DNA of 64,000 nucleotides from Mesorhizobium sp. (GCF_023954305.1 NZ_JAMLIG010000001.1:248001-312000), one strand, 5' to 3'. Positions 13,967-23,833 are shown, counted from the stretch's first letter. Numbers and translations: made by a program. Notes: generated by a model not told the origin, from the letters alone.

Positions 13967-16697
13967 CCTCCGCCGCGCCTGCAGCCGAGCGAACCAGAAG
14001 ACGCTGGTAGAACAGGCCTATGCCGATCAGCACGGCACCCAGCCCGATGAAGGACAGCGCGCGCAGCACGCCTTCCAATTCGGACATGTCGAACAGGAAG
14101 ACCTTGCCGACGGCGACCGCGATCACCACCGCCGAGGCGATGCGCAGCACCTGCGAGCCGAGGCGCACGCCGACGACCAGCACCAGCACGCCGATTGCAA
14201 GCCATAGCGCCGAATAGGCGTAGGTCTCGATCTGACCCATGTCGTTGACGAGGCCGATATACTCGCCGTGGAACAGGCGGCGCAACGTCAGCGTCGCCCA
14301 GGCGAAGACGAGCGTCGCTGCGAGCAGTCCCAGCATCGCTGCATACCAGCGGGGCCTGCGCGGCCGCGCGAACATTGCGACGGCGGCCGCCGCCAGCCCC
14401 GGCAGGAGATAGCCGAGCAGGATCAGGTCGATGAACGGGATCGGGCCGACGGATTCGTTGGTGAAAAGCGGATTCTGGAAGCCGAAATGCTGCGCCACGA
14501 TCAGAAGCACGGAGACGACGCCGGCCGCCATAGAGCCGATGCGGAAGACCGGACTCGGCGAGCGAAGATCAAGCGCGATGAGGATCGCGCCTGCCCCCAG
14601 CGCCAGGAGCGTGTAGATCGACTGCTCGGCAAGCCGCGGCTCGGCGCCGTCGATGATGCCCGCGTTCATGGCATGTCGCACCAGCATGGCGAGGGTCAGC
14701 AGCGCGAAAAGCGCGGCGGAGGCTTCCATGACCAGGCGCGGCGCGCCGCGGGTCGCGCGGCCGAGCTGCCAGGCAGCCGCTACGAAGGCGAGCGCCGGGA
14801 GACCGTAACCAGGCAGGAGCGCGTTGAAGACCGGCATCGTGCCGAGCCGCGAGGCGCCGACGATGGTCGGGTCCGGCAGGATCCGCGCGATCGTCACGGC
14901 AACCGCCGCGACACAGAGCCAGCCGAGGGCCGGCCACGAGCGCAGACGGGTCGCGAAAGCGGGCGGGAGCACGAGCAGACCGCACAGGATCGTCGTCCAC
15001 AACGTCCCGAAGGTTGCGTGGACGAACAGGACCGCCGACGCAAACGCGCCGGCCAGCGCGAAGGAAACGGCCCAGCCGCCCGACAGAGCCGGCACCTCGC
15101 GGCGCGAGATCAGCTCGGCGCCCGCCGCAAAAATGCCGGCGAGCAGCAGCGACGGCAGCGCGTAGCGGATGTCGAGATCGGCATAGCCGAAGACGAACCA
15201 GAGCGCGGCGATGATCCCGACCGGGACGCCCGCGGCCCAAAGCGACCATGAGCCCGAGCGCAGCCGATCATCGGCTGCCGAGCGGTGCGCGGTCCACAGG
15301 CCGACGGCCAGAAACAGAATTCCCAGACCGACCCCCGTCAACAGTGCCGTCGACTGCGACAAGGATGGCAACCGGCCTTCGAAGATCAGGATGCCATCGA
15401 AGAAGTAGATCGAGAAGTCGGCCGCGAGCGCGATCCGAGCGAACGTGAGAATGGCAACGGTGCCGGCGGCGTGAAGAACGGCGAGCGCCCTGCCCCGCAT
15501 CCATGCCGAGGCGACCATTGCCGCCACCAACACCGCGCCCCAAGGCGCCGAACCGGCGAAGACGAGATGGTCGGAGACCAGGAGTGCGCCGGCCGAGAAG
15601 CCGGATGCCAGGGCGGCGGCGAGCGACGGCGTATCGCGCCACGTGGCCGGCGCATCGGCGGGTTCGCCGCGCAGCCACAGGACGACGAGTGCCGCGAGAA
15701 CGACGAGGTGAACGAACAGGATCGGCGCGGGTTCGGCGGGCGAGGCCTCCGTCAGGTAAACGAGCGACCAGACGCCTGTGCCGAGAATGCCCGCGGCAGC
15801 CAGCAGCGACCAGGAACGGATGCGAGCGACGGCTGTGTTTGCTGCGACGACGATCGCCAGGTAGCCGAACAGCGACCAAGGGCTGGGCGCTTGCGAGGCG
15901 ACGAGCATCGGGGTTGCCAGCGAACCGAGCAGGCCGACGCCGGCCAGCGCCTGGCCGTGGACGAGGGCCGCCGCGATCGTTCCGACGCCGATGGCGCCGA
16001 GCAGGATGAAGGCCGCGGCCGGACCGATGAAGCCATAGATGCCATGCGCGGCGTAGACCGTTCCAAACAGGGCGAAGGCGCCCGCAGCGGTCAGGATGCC
16101 GGGCACATAGGCGCCGGACGCTCCCTGTACGGGAACCCGGAAGCCCGTGCGGCGGACGAACTCGCCGGCGCCGACGAGCACCAGCCCGAGAAGAGCGGCC
16201 ATCGCCAGCCGCACGCGCGGCCCGAAGATGCCTGCCTCGATCGAGTAGCGAATGAGGAAAACCGCGCCGAAGGCAAGCGCCAGGCCGCCCACCCAGACCG
16301 CCCAGCGGGTGCCGAGCGCGGTTTCGATGTCCGGCCTGGCCGGCTTCGTCGCCTCTGCGGCAGGGTTCGCAGGTTCGGCGGCGGGCTGCGCCGCCTCGCG
16401 TGCCGCCCGCGCCCACGGCCCGGAAGTATCCTCGGCCTCTTCGGCCGCATCCTCGGCCGCCATGTCGCCAACGCGGGCAGCCGCGGAATCTCCCTCGCCG
16501 CCCAGATCGGCGACTTCCAGCATATCGCCGGCGGCGTCGGCCGGCAGCGGATCCGCTGCGACGTCCCTGCCCTGCTGACGTGCGACCGCTCTCAGTTTCG
16601 AGACTTCCGCCTCCAGCGCGCCGACGCGCGAATAGAGGCGGAAAACGAAATAGATCAGCGCGACGATCGCGACTGTTCCGATCAAGCCGTCCAGCAT
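13920..16697 (-). CDS. Large multi-pass membrane protein, DUF2339 family
   Basis: A 925-residue protein. It starts with a membrane helix (LIGTVAIVALIYFVFRLYSRV), then a coiled coil and an acidic Ala/Glu/Pro linker (about residues 25-130). The rest is over 20 hydrophobic segments beginning at LGTRWAVWVGGLALAFGAVFLIRYSIEAG. The ETALGTRWAVWVGGLALAFGAVFL signature matches DUF2339 membrane proteins, whose role is not established. The ATG at 16697 follows GGAGAA. Its 3' end overlaps the convergent MFS gene by 47 bp, so opposing transcripts would collide or pair there. Confidence 0.88.
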   Translation of the reverse strand: MLDGLIGTVAIVALIYFVFRLYSRVGALEAEVSKLRAVARQQGRDVAADPLPADAAGDMLEVADLGGEGDSAAARVGDMAAEDAAEEAEDTSGPWARAAREAAQPAAEPANPAAEATKPARPDIETALGTRWAVWVGGLALAFGAVFLIRYSIEAGIFGPRVRLAMAALLGLVLVGAGEFVRRTGFRVPVQGASGAYVPGILTAAGAFALFGTVYAAHGIYGFIGPAAAFILLGAIGVGTIAAALVHGQALAGVGLLGSLATPMLVASQAPSPWSLFGYLAIVVAANTAVARIRSWSLLAAAGILGTGVWSLVYLTEASPAEPAPILFVHLVVLAALVVLWLRGEPADAPATWRDTPSLAAALASGFSAGALLVSDHLVFAGSAPWGAVLVAAMVASAWMRGRALAVLHAAGTVAILTFARIALAADFSIYFFDGILIFEGRLPSLSQSTALLTGVGLGILFLAVGLWTAHRSAADDRLRSGSWSLWAAGVPVGIIAALWFVFGYADLDIRYALPSLLLAGIFAAGAELISRREVPALSGGWAVSFALAGAFASAVLFVHATFGTLWTTILCGLLVLPPAFATRLRSWPALGWLCVAAVAVTIARILPDPTIVGASRLGTMPVFNALLPGYGLPALAFVAAAWQLGRATRGAPRLVMEASAALFALLTLAMLVRHAMNAGIIDGAEPRLAEQSIYTLLALGAGAILIALDLRSPSPVFRIGSMAAGVVSVLLIVAQHFGFQNPLFTNESVGPIPFIDLILLGYLLPGLAAAAVAMFARPRRPRWYAAMLGLLAATLVFAWATLTLRRLFHGEYIGLVNDMGQIETYAYSALWLAIGVLVLVVGVRLGSQVLRIASAVVIAVAVGKVFLFDMSELEGVLRALSFIGLGAVLIGIGLFYQRLLVRSAAGAAEVTPPAPAPDGPPAAP

Positions 16698-16763
16698 GAG
16701 AGGTTCTCCCCGTTCTCCGGCGAGTTACAGGCGTGGCGTATCTGGACTGTGTTGCCTTGGCGT

Positions 16764-17279
16764 TCAGCCTGCAAGATTGGCGACAGGAAAGATCGTGCAG
16801 GTCTCGGTGCCGAAGGCGAGCAGCTTGCCGTCCTTGTCCTTCAGCGTCGCCTCCGACACCGCGATGGTGCGGCCCTTGCTCACCACCCTGCCCTCGCAGA
16901 CGACTTCGCCGGTACGGCTGGTGATCGGGCGTGTCAGGTTCACCTTGAACTCGACGGTGGTGTAGGCCTCGCCCTTCGCCAGAAGGGTCTGGACCGCGCA
17001 GGCGAGCGCGGAGTCCATGATGGTCCCGGTCCAGCCGCCATGCACCGAGCCGAGCGGGTTGAGGTGGCGTTCGCTGGGCAGGCCGCGGAACACCGCCCTG
17101 CCCTCGGAGACTTCGGTCAGACCGAAGTTGAGACGTTCGCCGATCGGCGGGGCGGGATAGTGCCCGTCGATGATCCGCTGGAGGAGTTCGAGACCCGAAT
17201 AGAGTGCCACGTCCTCGCGCGGGATCGTGCCGATGCCCTTTTCTGCGACATAGCCGGGGAAAAGTTCGACTGCGGTCAT
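16764..17279 (-). CDS. PaaI-family hotdog thioesterase
   Basis: A 171-residue 4HBT-fold protein with the motif NPLGSVHGGWTGTIMDSALACAVQT (HGG plus a downstream Asp) and TVEFKVNLTRPI. This is typical of PaaI-type acyl-CoA thioesterases, which hydrolyse acyl- or aryl-CoA to the free acid. Length is normal for the family with a short N-terminal extension. Its start overlaps the recO stop by four bases, so it lies at the end of the recO-era-rnc operon. Confidence 0.86.
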   Translation of the reverse strand: MTAVELFPGYVAEKGIGTIPREDVALYSGLELLQRIIDGHYPAPPIGERLNFGLTEVSEGRAVFRGLPSERHLNPLGSVHGGWTGTIMDSALACAVQTLLAKGEAYTTVEFKVNLTRPITSRTGEVVCEGRVVSKGRTIAVSEATLKDKDGKLLAFGTETCTIFPVANLAG

Positions 17280-18028
17280 ACGGCTGCGGCTCCTGCGTTG
17301 CTCGAAAAGGCGCGGCGGACCGCCGCGATGAAGCTCGCCCGCGCCTCGGGCTGGCCGATGCCGCGCGGTTCGTAGACATGGCGCTCGAAGAAATGACCGG
17401 TCAGCCGGAACGCCTGATCGAACGCAGCCGCGTCGGCCCTGATGCCTGAATTGCGGCCAAGGAAAGCCGGAAGCGGCAGCATCGCGTCACGCCAGGGTTC
17501 GCCCGCGGCACGCGAGACGGCTCGGCCGGACTTCGGCGAGACGTAGACGAGGTCGTCCCGCCTTCCCGTTGCGGCGCATTCCGAGAGGTCCAGCCCGAAA
17601 CCGAGCTCGTCGAGGATGATCAATTCGAAACGCACCGCCAGTTCCCCGGCCGCCGCGGGGTCGTCGAGATGGGTCAGGACCAGCCGCAGCGCCTCGTAGA
17701 GCGCCGGATGCGGATCGCGCTCGGGCAGAAGCCGCAGATGCGCGGCGACCATCTGCAGGCCGAACACGGCGGTCGCGGCATCGAACAGACGCGCGGCGTT
17801 AAGCTCGACCGGCTCGGCCTGAAAGGTGCCGAGATGCTCGTCGAGACGCGCCCGCCAGGTCAGCTCCACCCGGTTGCCGGGCTGGAGCATGGGCTGCATC
17901 TTGCGAGAGCGCCCGCCGCGGACCAGGCCGAGATGGCGGCCGTGGGAACGCGTCATGGCCTCGACGATGGCGCTCGTCTCGCCATGCCGCCGAACCCCGA
18001 TGATGATTCCCTCGTCGCGCCATTCCAT
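17276..18028 (-). CDS. recO: DNA repair protein RecO
   Basis: A 250-residue protein with an N-terminal OB fold (MEWRDEGIIIGVRRHGETSAIVEAMTRSHGRHLGLVRGG) and a helical C-terminal domain (ELIILDELGFGLDLSECAATG). RecO loads RecA at gaps with RecF and RecR. The zinc-site cysteines found in some RecO proteins are not present as a full set. The ATG at 18028 matches the conserved N-terminus MEWRDEG; the upstream ORF extension is not homologous. It follows era by 123 bp, as in related genomes. Confidence 0.93.
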   Translation of the reverse strand: MEWRDEGIIIGVRRHGETSAIVEAMTRSHGRHLGLVRGGRSRKMQPMLQPGNRVELTWRARLDEHLGTFQAEPVELNAARLFDAATAVFGLQMVAAHLRLLPERDPHPALYEALRLVLTHLDDPAAAGELAVRFELIILDELGFGLDLSECAATGRRDDLVYVSPKSGRAVSRAAGEPWRDAMLPLPAFLGRNSGIRADAAAFDQAFRLTGHFFERHVYEPRGIGQPEARASFIAAVRRAFSSNAGAAAV

Positions 18029-18151
18029 GGACCGAGTCTGACGGGGCGGATCGCTGAAAGCAAGGCACGGGCGTTGTCGCCGCGGACCATGCCGACAGGA
18101 GCACGGCCCCTCTCGGGCGCCGATGCCCCTCTGCGACATGTCGCACGGCCA

Positions 18152-19081
18152 TCAGTGCGGGAATTCGAGCCCCATCTCGCGATAGCGCTCGGGATCGTCG
18201 CCCCAATTCTCGCGCACCTTGACGAACAGGAACAGGTGCACCTTCTGTTCGAGGATCTCGCCGATTTCCTTGCGCGCGGCCTGGCCGATCGCCTTGATCG
18301 TCTGACCCTTCTCACCAAGCACGATCTTCTTCTGGCTGTCGCGCTCGACGAAGATGACCTGCTCTATGCGCACCGAGCCGTCGGGCTTCTCCTCCCATTT
18401 CTCGGTCTCGACCGTGGACGAATAGGGCAGCTCCTGATGCAGGCGCAGGTAGAGCTTCTCGCGGGTGATCTCGGCGGCGAGCTGGCGCATGGGCAGGTCC
18501 GAGATCTGGTCTTCGGGATAGTACCAGGGACCGGCGGGCAGCGCCTGCGCCAGCCAGTCGAGCAGATCGCCGCAACCCGAGCCGGTCAGCGCGGAAACCA
18601 TGAAGGTGCGCTCGAAGTCGGCGCGCCCGTTGCATTCGGCGGTGAGCGCCAGCAGCGTCTCCCGCTTGACGCGATCGACCTTGTTGAGGACCAGGACCTT
18701 TCTCTGCCTCACATCGGCGACGCGGTCGATGACCGACCCGGCATCGCCCTTCAGTCCGCGTTCGGCGTCGATCAGCACGAGCACGATGTCCGCGTCCTTG
18801 GCGCCGCCCCAGGCAGTCGTGACCATCGCAGTGTCCAGCCGGCGCTTCGGCTTGAAGATGCCGGGCGTATCGACGAACACGATCTGCGCGTCGCCGTGGA
18901 TGACGATGCCCCGCACGATCGCGCGGGTCGTCTGGACCTTATGGGTGACGATTGAAACCTTGGTGCCGACGAGCTGGTTCATCAACGTCGACTTGCCGGC
19001 ATTCGGCGCACCAATGAGCGTGACAAAGCCGGATCGAGTGACGCGCGCGGTCTCTCCCGCGCCTCCATTCTCCTCGTTCAC
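18152..19081 (-). CDS. era: GTPase Era
   Basis: A 309-residue GTPase with G1 GAPNAGKST, G2 QTTRAIVRGI, G3 VDTPGIF and G4 NKVDRV in the first 180 residues. A KH domain follows (VEREDSQKKIVLGEKGQTIKAIGQAARKEI pattern, here FVERDSQKKIVLGEKGQ). Era binds the 3' end of 16S rRNA during small-subunit assembly. The start overlaps the rnc stop by four bases. This is one of the firmest calls in the window. Confidence 0.97.
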   Translation of the reverse strand: MNEENGGAGETARVTRSGFVTLIGAPNAGKSTLMNQLVGTKVSIVTHKVQTTRAIVRGIVIHGDAQIVFVDTPGIFKPKRRLDTAMVTTAWGGAKDADIVLVLIDAERGLKGDAGSVIDRVADVRQRKVLVLNKVDRVKRETLLALTAECNGRADFERTFMVSALTGSGCGDLLDWLAQALPAGPWYYPEDQISDLPMRQLAAEITREKLYLRLHQELPYSSTVETEKWEEKPDGSVRIEQVIFVERDSQKKIVLGEKGQTIKAIGQAARKEIGEILEQKVHLFLFVKVRENWGDDPERYREMGLEFPH

Positions 19082-19791
19082 GAGACTTTCTCCTTCATCG
19101 ACCCGACGCCTTCGCGCGCGAGGAACGCCTCGGCCGCCGCGCGTTCAGCTGCCTGCTTGGACTTGCCCGTGGCGCGGGCCGGCGTGTAGCCGGGCAATTC
19201 GACCGCCACGGTGAAGAGAGGCGCGTGGTCCGGTCCCTCACGCCGTTCGACCGTATAGGCCGGGCGAGTCCCGTTGGTTCGCGCCGCCCATTCCTGCAGC
19301 TCGGTCTTGGCATCGCGCAGCAATTGCGCGGACGCCTGCGAGCGCTTCTGCCAGTAGCGCAGGACGAAGTCGCGGGCCGCATCGATGCCGCCGTCGAGAT
19401 AGATTGCCGCGATCAGCGCTTCCGTGGCGTCCGACAGCACGTTCCTGGCTTTCGTACCGACGCCCGCGCGTACGGCGGAGTCCGCGCGAATGACGGTCTC
19501 GAGCCCGATCTCAAGTGCTACGTCGGCACAGGTCTCGGCACGCACCAGCGCATTGAGCCTGACCGCCAGTTCCCCTTCCCTCGCGTCGGGAAACGATGCG
19601 AAAAGCATCTCCGAGACGACCAGCGCCAGAACCCGGTCGCCCAGGAACTCCAGCCGCTCGTTGTTGGTGGCGCCAGCGGTGCTCGAATGCGTCAGCGCGG
19701 TCTGGAGCAGCGCGAGGTTGCCGAAGGCGTAACCGGTCCGCTCGCAGACGATCCGCGCGAGGTCTTCTCCCGTCGGCCGCTTCAGTCCCAT
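19078..19791 (-). CDS. rnc: Ribonuclease III
   Basis: A 237-residue protein with the RNase III signature NERLEFLGDRVLALV (about residues 43-57) and second acidic cluster LSDATEALIAAIYLDGG, followed by a C-terminal dsRNA-binding domain (KTELQEWAARTNGTRPAYTVERREGPDHAPLFTVAVEL). It cleaves double-stranded RNA in rRNA and mRNA processing. The ATG at 19791 overlaps the lepB stop by four bases, and the rnc stop overlaps the era start likewise, so the three are translationally coupled. Confidence 0.97.
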   Translation of the reverse strand: MGLKRPTGEDLARIVCERTGYAFGNLALLQTALTHSSTAGATNNERLEFLGDRVLALVVSEMLFASFPDAREGELAVRLNALVRAETCADVALEIGLETVIRADSAVRAGVGTKARNVLSDATEALIAAIYLDGGIDAARDFVLRYWQKRSQASAQLLRDAKTELQEWAARTNGTRPAYTVERREGPDHAPLFTVAVELPGYTPARATGKSKQAAERAAAEAFLAREGVGSMKEKVS

Positions 19792-20537
19792 CAGTGGACG
19801 GAGTTGAACAGCCGGCCGGGCCGCATGTCCGTCGGCCACTTCCAGATCTCGAGCGGGCTGGACCCGTCGGCGATCGAGAAGAAGATGATGTTGGCGCGGC
19901 CCACGAGGTTTTCGGCCGGGACGAAGCCGAAGACGCGGCTGTCGGCCGAATTGTCGCGGTTGTCGCCCATCATGAAATAATGGCCGGCCGGAACCGTGAA
20001 CTCGCGCGTCTGGTCGCTGATGCCGTTCGGCGTCAGGTCGAGAGTGTCGTAGGAGACGCCGTTGGGCAGAGTCTCGCGATAGACGTCCACCGGGCGGTTC
20101 TCCTCGGTGATGTCGGGGTTGTTGATCTCGCCGGTCTTCTCCCGCTTCACCGCGACGCCGTTGATGTGAAGTACGCCGTCGATCATCTGGACGCGGTCGC
20201 CGGGCAGGCCAATCACGCGCTTGATGTAGTCGAGGGAGGGGTTGGGCGGGTATTTGAACACCACCACGTCGCCGCGCTCCGGCTCCGAGCCGAAGATGCG
20301 GCCGGAGAAGAGATGCGGCGAGAACGGGAGCGAATGGCGGGAATAGCCGTAGGCCCATTTGGTGACGAACAGATAATCGCCTTCGAGCAGGGTCGGACGC
20401 ATCGATCCCGACGGGATCGAGAAGGGCTGGAACAGGAGGGTACGGATGACGAGCGCGAGGATGAGCGCCTGGACGATGACGCTGACGGTTTCGCCAAGTC
20501 CGCCGGATTTCTTCGCCGTTTTCTCTGCCACGCTCAT
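19791..20537 (-). CDS. lepB: Signal peptidase I
   Basis: A 248-residue membrane protease. One N-terminal transmembrane helix (TVSVIVQALILALVIRTLLF) is followed by the catalytic Ser in PSGSMRPTL and the catalytic Lys in YIKRVIGLPGD, then the conserved boxes GHYFMMGDNRDNSADSR and GFVPAENLVGRA. It removes signal peptides at the periplasmic face of the inner membrane. The ATG at 20537 is preceded by GAGGAAG. It is upstream of and coupled to rnc. Confidence 0.96.
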   Translation of the reverse strand: MSVAEKTAKKSGGLGETVSVIVQALILALVIRTLLFQPFSIPSGSMRPTLLEGDYLFVTKWAYGYSRHSLPFSPHLFSGRIFGSEPERGDVVVFKYPPNPSLDYIKRVIGLPGDRVQMIDGVLHINGVAVKREKTGEINNPDITEENRPVDVYRETLPNGVSYDTLDLTPNGISDQTREFTVPAGHYFMMGDNRDNSADSRVFGFVPAENLVGRANIIFFSIADGSSPLEIWKWPTDMRPGRLFNSVH

Positions 20538-20614
20538 CGCTTCCTCGGTTTCCGGTCACCTCTTAGACAGTTGCCGTGCGTGGGGCAACGCAATTGCGGC
20601 GAAACTCCGGTCGC

Positions 20615-21016
20615 TCACCCCTCCGGCAGGGCTTCGATGATCACGAATGCCTGAGCCAGCGGGAAGTCGTCGGTGATCGTCAGGTGGATGACGGCGCGGC
20701 AGCCTGCCGGCGTGATGACGTCGAGCCGTCGCGCCGCGCCATTGGTCAGCTGCATCGTCGGCTTGCCGCCGGGCAGGTTGACGACGCCCATGTCGCGCCA
20801 GAAGACGCCGCGCGCCAGGCCCGTGCCCAGGGCCTTGGCGCAAGCCTCCTTCGCCGCGAAGCGCTTGGCATAGGAGGCTGCGCGCTCCTTGCGCCGGTCG
20901 GACTTTGCCTGCTCGATCTCCGTGAAGATGCGGCTGGTGAAGCGCTCGCCGAAGCGGGCCAGCGATTTCTCCACGCGGCGGATGTCGATCAGGTCGCTGC
21001 CAAGGCCGATGATCAT
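20615..21016 (-). CDS. acpS: Holo-[acyl-carrier-protein] synthase
   Basis: A 133-residue protein with the AcpS motifs GLGSDLIDIRRVEKSLARFGERFTSRIFT and YAKRFAAKEACAKALGTG, holding the Mg-binding Asp and Glu. It transfers 4'-phosphopantetheine from CoA to acyl carrier protein. Length is typical. It sits one base downstream of pyrE and 77 bp upstream of lepB in the housekeeping operon. Confidence 0.96.
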   Translation of the reverse strand: MIIGLGSDLIDIRRVEKSLARFGERFTSRIFTEIEQAKSDRRKERAASYAKRFAAKEACAKALGTGLARGVFWRDMGVVNLPGGKPTMQLTNGAARRLDVITPAGCRAVIHLTITDDFPLAQAFVIIEALPEG

Positions 21017-21017
21017 G

Positions 21018-21596
21018 TCACAGGTTCCTGCTGCCGGGCTTCACCGGCGGGATCGCGGCGAGTTCGGGCGGCAGACGGTCGGCCGGATAGGCCGGCACCT
21101 CGTATTCCGCGAGCGAAACCAGCGGCACGCCGACATTCGTCTTGCCGGCCGATCGATCGACGATGCAGGCGGCAGCCAACACCTCCGCGCCGATGTTGCG
21201 CAGGCAGGTTATCGTTTCCCGGATCGAGAGACCGGTGGTGACGATGTCCTCGACGATGACGACGCGCGCACCGTTCTCGATCTCGAAGCGCCGGAGCCGG
21301 AACTCGCCGCCCTCGCGCTCGACCCAGATCGCCGGAACGCCGAGATGCCGCGACGTCTCGTAAGCCGGAATGATGCCACCGACCGCGGGGCCGACGACGT
21401 AGTCGATCCGGCCAGGCACATCCCGCCTGATCTTCTCCGCCAGCGCCTTGCACAGGATGGCCGTCTTGTCGGCGTGCATGAACACACGCGCTTTCTGCAG
21501 GAAGACGGGGCTGCGCAGCCCCGAGGTGAGGATGAAGTGCCCTTCGAGCACCGCACCGGTCTCGCGGAAAATCTGGATGACCTCGTCCGTCGTCAT
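21018..21596 (-). CDS. pyrE: Orotate phosphoribosyltransferase
   Basis: A 192-residue type I phosphoribosyltransferase. The PRPP-binding motif is RVVIVEDIVTTGLSIRE, and VVGPAVGGIIPAYETSRHLG precedes it. It converts orotate and PRPP to OMP in pyrimidine synthesis. The ATG at 21596 fits the family N-terminus MTTDEVIQIFRETGAVLEGHFILTSGLRS; the longer upstream ORF reads out of frame through rsh. It lies between rsh (8 bp gap) and acpS (1 bp gap). Confidence 0.96.
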   Translation of the reverse strand: MTTDEVIQIFRETGAVLEGHFILTSGLRSPVFLQKARVFMHADKTAILCKALAEKIRRDVPGRIDYVVGPAVGGIIPAYETSRHLGVPAIWVEREGGEFRLRRFEIENGARVVIVEDIVTTGLSIRETITCLRNIGAEVLAAACIVDRSAGKTNVGVPLVSLAEYEVPAYPADRLPPELAAIPPVKPGSRNL

Positions 21597-21604
21597 GTCG
21601 TTAC

Positions 21605-23833
21605 CTATCCGTTCACCCGCTTGGCCATGCGAACCGCCTCGTTCGCCTTGAGCTGGGAGATCAGGCGGTTCAGATGCTTGAGGTCCCACACTTCGAGATC
21701 GATCACCATCTCGGTGAAGTCCGGCGCCGGCCGCACCATCGACAGCGTGTGGATATTGGCATCGTTCGCCGCCACGATCTGCGCGATCTCGGCCAGCGAG
21801 CCCGGAGCGTTCAGCGCGGTGACGCTGATCCGGGCCGGAAACCGCTCCTTCTTCTCCTCGGAGATGTCCCAGCGCACGTCGATCCACCGCTCCGGCTGGT
21901 CGTCATAGGCGGTCAGCGAGGGGGACTGGATCGGGTAGATCGTGATCCCCGCGCCGGGCTGCAGGATGCCGACGATGCGGTCGCCCGGTACCGCTCCTTC
22001 GGGGGCGAAGCGCACCGGCAGGTCGCCGCGTACGCCGCGAATCGGCAGGGCCGCGTTCTTGTCGCCTCCCTTGCTTCCCTTTCGCGAAGACAGGCCGGGC
22101 ACCTGGAACAGCATGCCCGCGGCATTGCGCAGCTTCGACCAGCCCTCTTCCTTGACTTTCGGCGTCGGGGCCGGCTTGACCTCCCCGATGTCGGGATTGA
22201 CCGCGCGCATCACGTCGACGGAGGACAGCTCGCCGCGTCCGACGGCGGCAAGCACGTCTTCGACGTCCTTGCGCGCGAGGCGCGGCAGAACCTGTTTCAG
22301 CTCGGCCTTGGAGAAGACGCGGCCGGAACGCTCGAAGGCGCGCTCGAGGATACGGGTCCCGAGACCGGAATATTGCTTGCGAATGGCGGCGCGCGTCGCG
22401 CGCCGGATAGCCGAGCGCGCCTTGCCGGTAACGACCACCGCCTCCCAGGCAGCCGGGGGCACCTGCGACTTCGAGCGGATGATGTCGACCTCGTCGCCAT
22501 TCTGCAGTTCCGTCATCAGCGGCATGACCCGGCCGTTGACTTTGGCGCCAACGCAGGTGTCGCCGACGTCGGTGTGCACCGCATAGGCGAAATCGATCGG
22601 CGTAGCGCCGCGCGGCAGGGCGATCAGCATGCCCTTCGGCGTGAAACAGAAGACCTGGTCCTGGAACAGCTCGAGCTTGGTGTTCTCGAGAAAATCCTCC
22701 GGATTGTCGCCGTCGGCGAGCGATTCGATCGTCCGCCTGAGCCAGGCATAGGCATTTGTCTCGCTCGACACCTTGTAGGCCGCGCCGTTCGGCTTCCTCG
22801 GCCCGTCCTTGTAGATCGAGTGGGCGGCGACACCATATTCGGCGACGCGGTCCATGTCCTGCGTCCTGATCTGCAATTCGACGCGTTGGCGCGACGGGCC
22901 GACGATGGTGGTGTGCAGCGAACGGTAGTCGTTCTGCTTGGGAATCGAGATGTAGTCCTTGAAGCGGCCCGGCACCATCTGCCAGGTGGTGTGGATCGCG
23001 CCAAGCGCCCGGTAGCAGTCGTCGACGCTCGCGACGATCACGCGAAAGCCGATAATGTCGGACAATTGCTCGAAGGACAGTGCCTTGGCCTCCATTTTGC
23101 GGAAGACCGACCACGGCTTCTTCTGCCGGCTCTTCACCGACGCCTTGAGGCCTGTGGCGACGAACATGTCGGAGAGCGCGGTTTCGATGCCCTCGATGAC
23201 GCCGCGGCTCTTGTCCATGAAGGCTGCCAGACGCGCCGTCACTGTCCGATATGCGTCCGGATTGACATAGCGGAAGGCGAGCTCCTCCAGTTCCTCACGC
23301 ATGTCCTGCATACCCATGCGGCCGGCGAGCGGCGCGTAGATCTCCATCGTCTCCTCGGCGATACGCAGTCGCTTTGCCTCGGGCACGTGATGAAGCGTGC
23401 GCATGTTGTGCAGCCGGTCGGCGAGCTTGACCAACAGGACCCGAACGTCGTCGGAGATGGCGATGAGGAGTTTGCGCAGGTTCTCCGCCTGCTCGGCACG
23501 TTTGGAGACGAGGTCGAGCCGCTTGAGCTTGGTCAGGCCTTCGACCAGCTTGCCGATGTCGGGGCCGAACAGTTCGTCGATCTCGGCGCGCGTCGCCGTC
23601 GTGTCCTCGATCGTGTCGTGCAGGAGTGCGACCGCGATGGTCGACTCGTCGAGATGCATGTCGGTCAGGATCGCGGCGACTTCCAGCGGATGCGAGAAGT
23701 AAGGATCGCCGGATGCGCGACGCTGATGGCCATGCTTCTGCATGGCATAGACATAAGCCTTGTTGAGCAGCGCCTCGTTCACGTCGGGCTTGTAGCGCTG
23801 GACGCGCTCGACAAGCTCGTATTGACGCATCAT
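21605..23833 (-). CDS. rsh: Bifunctional (p)ppGpp synthetase/hydrolase
   Basis: A 742-residue RelA/SpoT homolog. The N-terminal HD hydrolase has HGHQRRASGDPYFSHPLEVAAIL and AVALLHDTIEDT. The synthetase follows with LSDIIGFRVIVASVDDCYRALGAIH and NDYRSLHTTIVG. A TGS domain (CFTPKGMLIALPRGATPIDFAYAVH) and a C-terminal ACT domain (RISVTALNAPGSLAEIAQIVAANDANI) complete it. An intact HD site implies both making and breaking the alarmone, as usual in Rhizobiales, which often have a single such gene. It starts just after the rpoZ terminator. Confidence 0.97.
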   Translation of the reverse strand: MMRQYELVERVQRYKPDVNEALLNKAYVYAMQKHGHQRRASGDPYFSHPLEVAAILTDMHLDESTIAVALLHDTIEDTTATRAEIDELFGPDIGKLVEGLTKLKRLDLVSKRAEQAENLRKLLIAISDDVRVLLVKLADRLHNMRTLHHVPEAKRLRIAEETMEIYAPLAGRMGMQDMREELEELAFRYVNPDAYRTVTARLAAFMDKSRGVIEGIETALSDMFVATGLKASVKSRQKKPWSVFRKMEAKALSFEQLSDIIGFRVIVASVDDCYRALGAIHTTWQMVPGRFKDYISIPKQNDYRSLHTTIVGPSRQRVELQIRTQDMDRVAEYGVAAHSIYKDGPRKPNGAAYKVSSETNAYAWLRRTIESLADGDNPEDFLENTKLELFQDQVFCFTPKGMLIALPRGATPIDFAYAVHTDVGDTCVGAKVNGRVMPLMTELQNGDEVDIIRSKSQVPPAAWEAVVVTGKARSAIRRATRAAIRKQYSGLGTRILERAFERSGRVFSKAELKQVLPRLARKDVEDVLAAVGRGELSSVDVMRAVNPDIGEVKPAPTPKVKEEGWSKLRNAAGMLFQVPGLSSRKGSKGGDKNAALPIRGVRGDLPVRFAPEGAVPGDRIVGILQPGAGITIYPIQSPSLTAYDDQPERWIDVRWDISEEKKERFPARISVTALNAPGSLAEIAQIVAANDANIHTLSMVRPAPDFTEMVIDLEVWDLKHLNRLISQLKANEAVRMAKRVNG

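Noticed and set aside
15268..17379. Long ORFs on both strands over the DUF2339 and thioesterase genes (about 700 residues each)
   Set aside because: High GC leaves few stops. The translations are Arg/Gly/Pro-rich without family features, while the DUF2339 frame has clean membrane helices.
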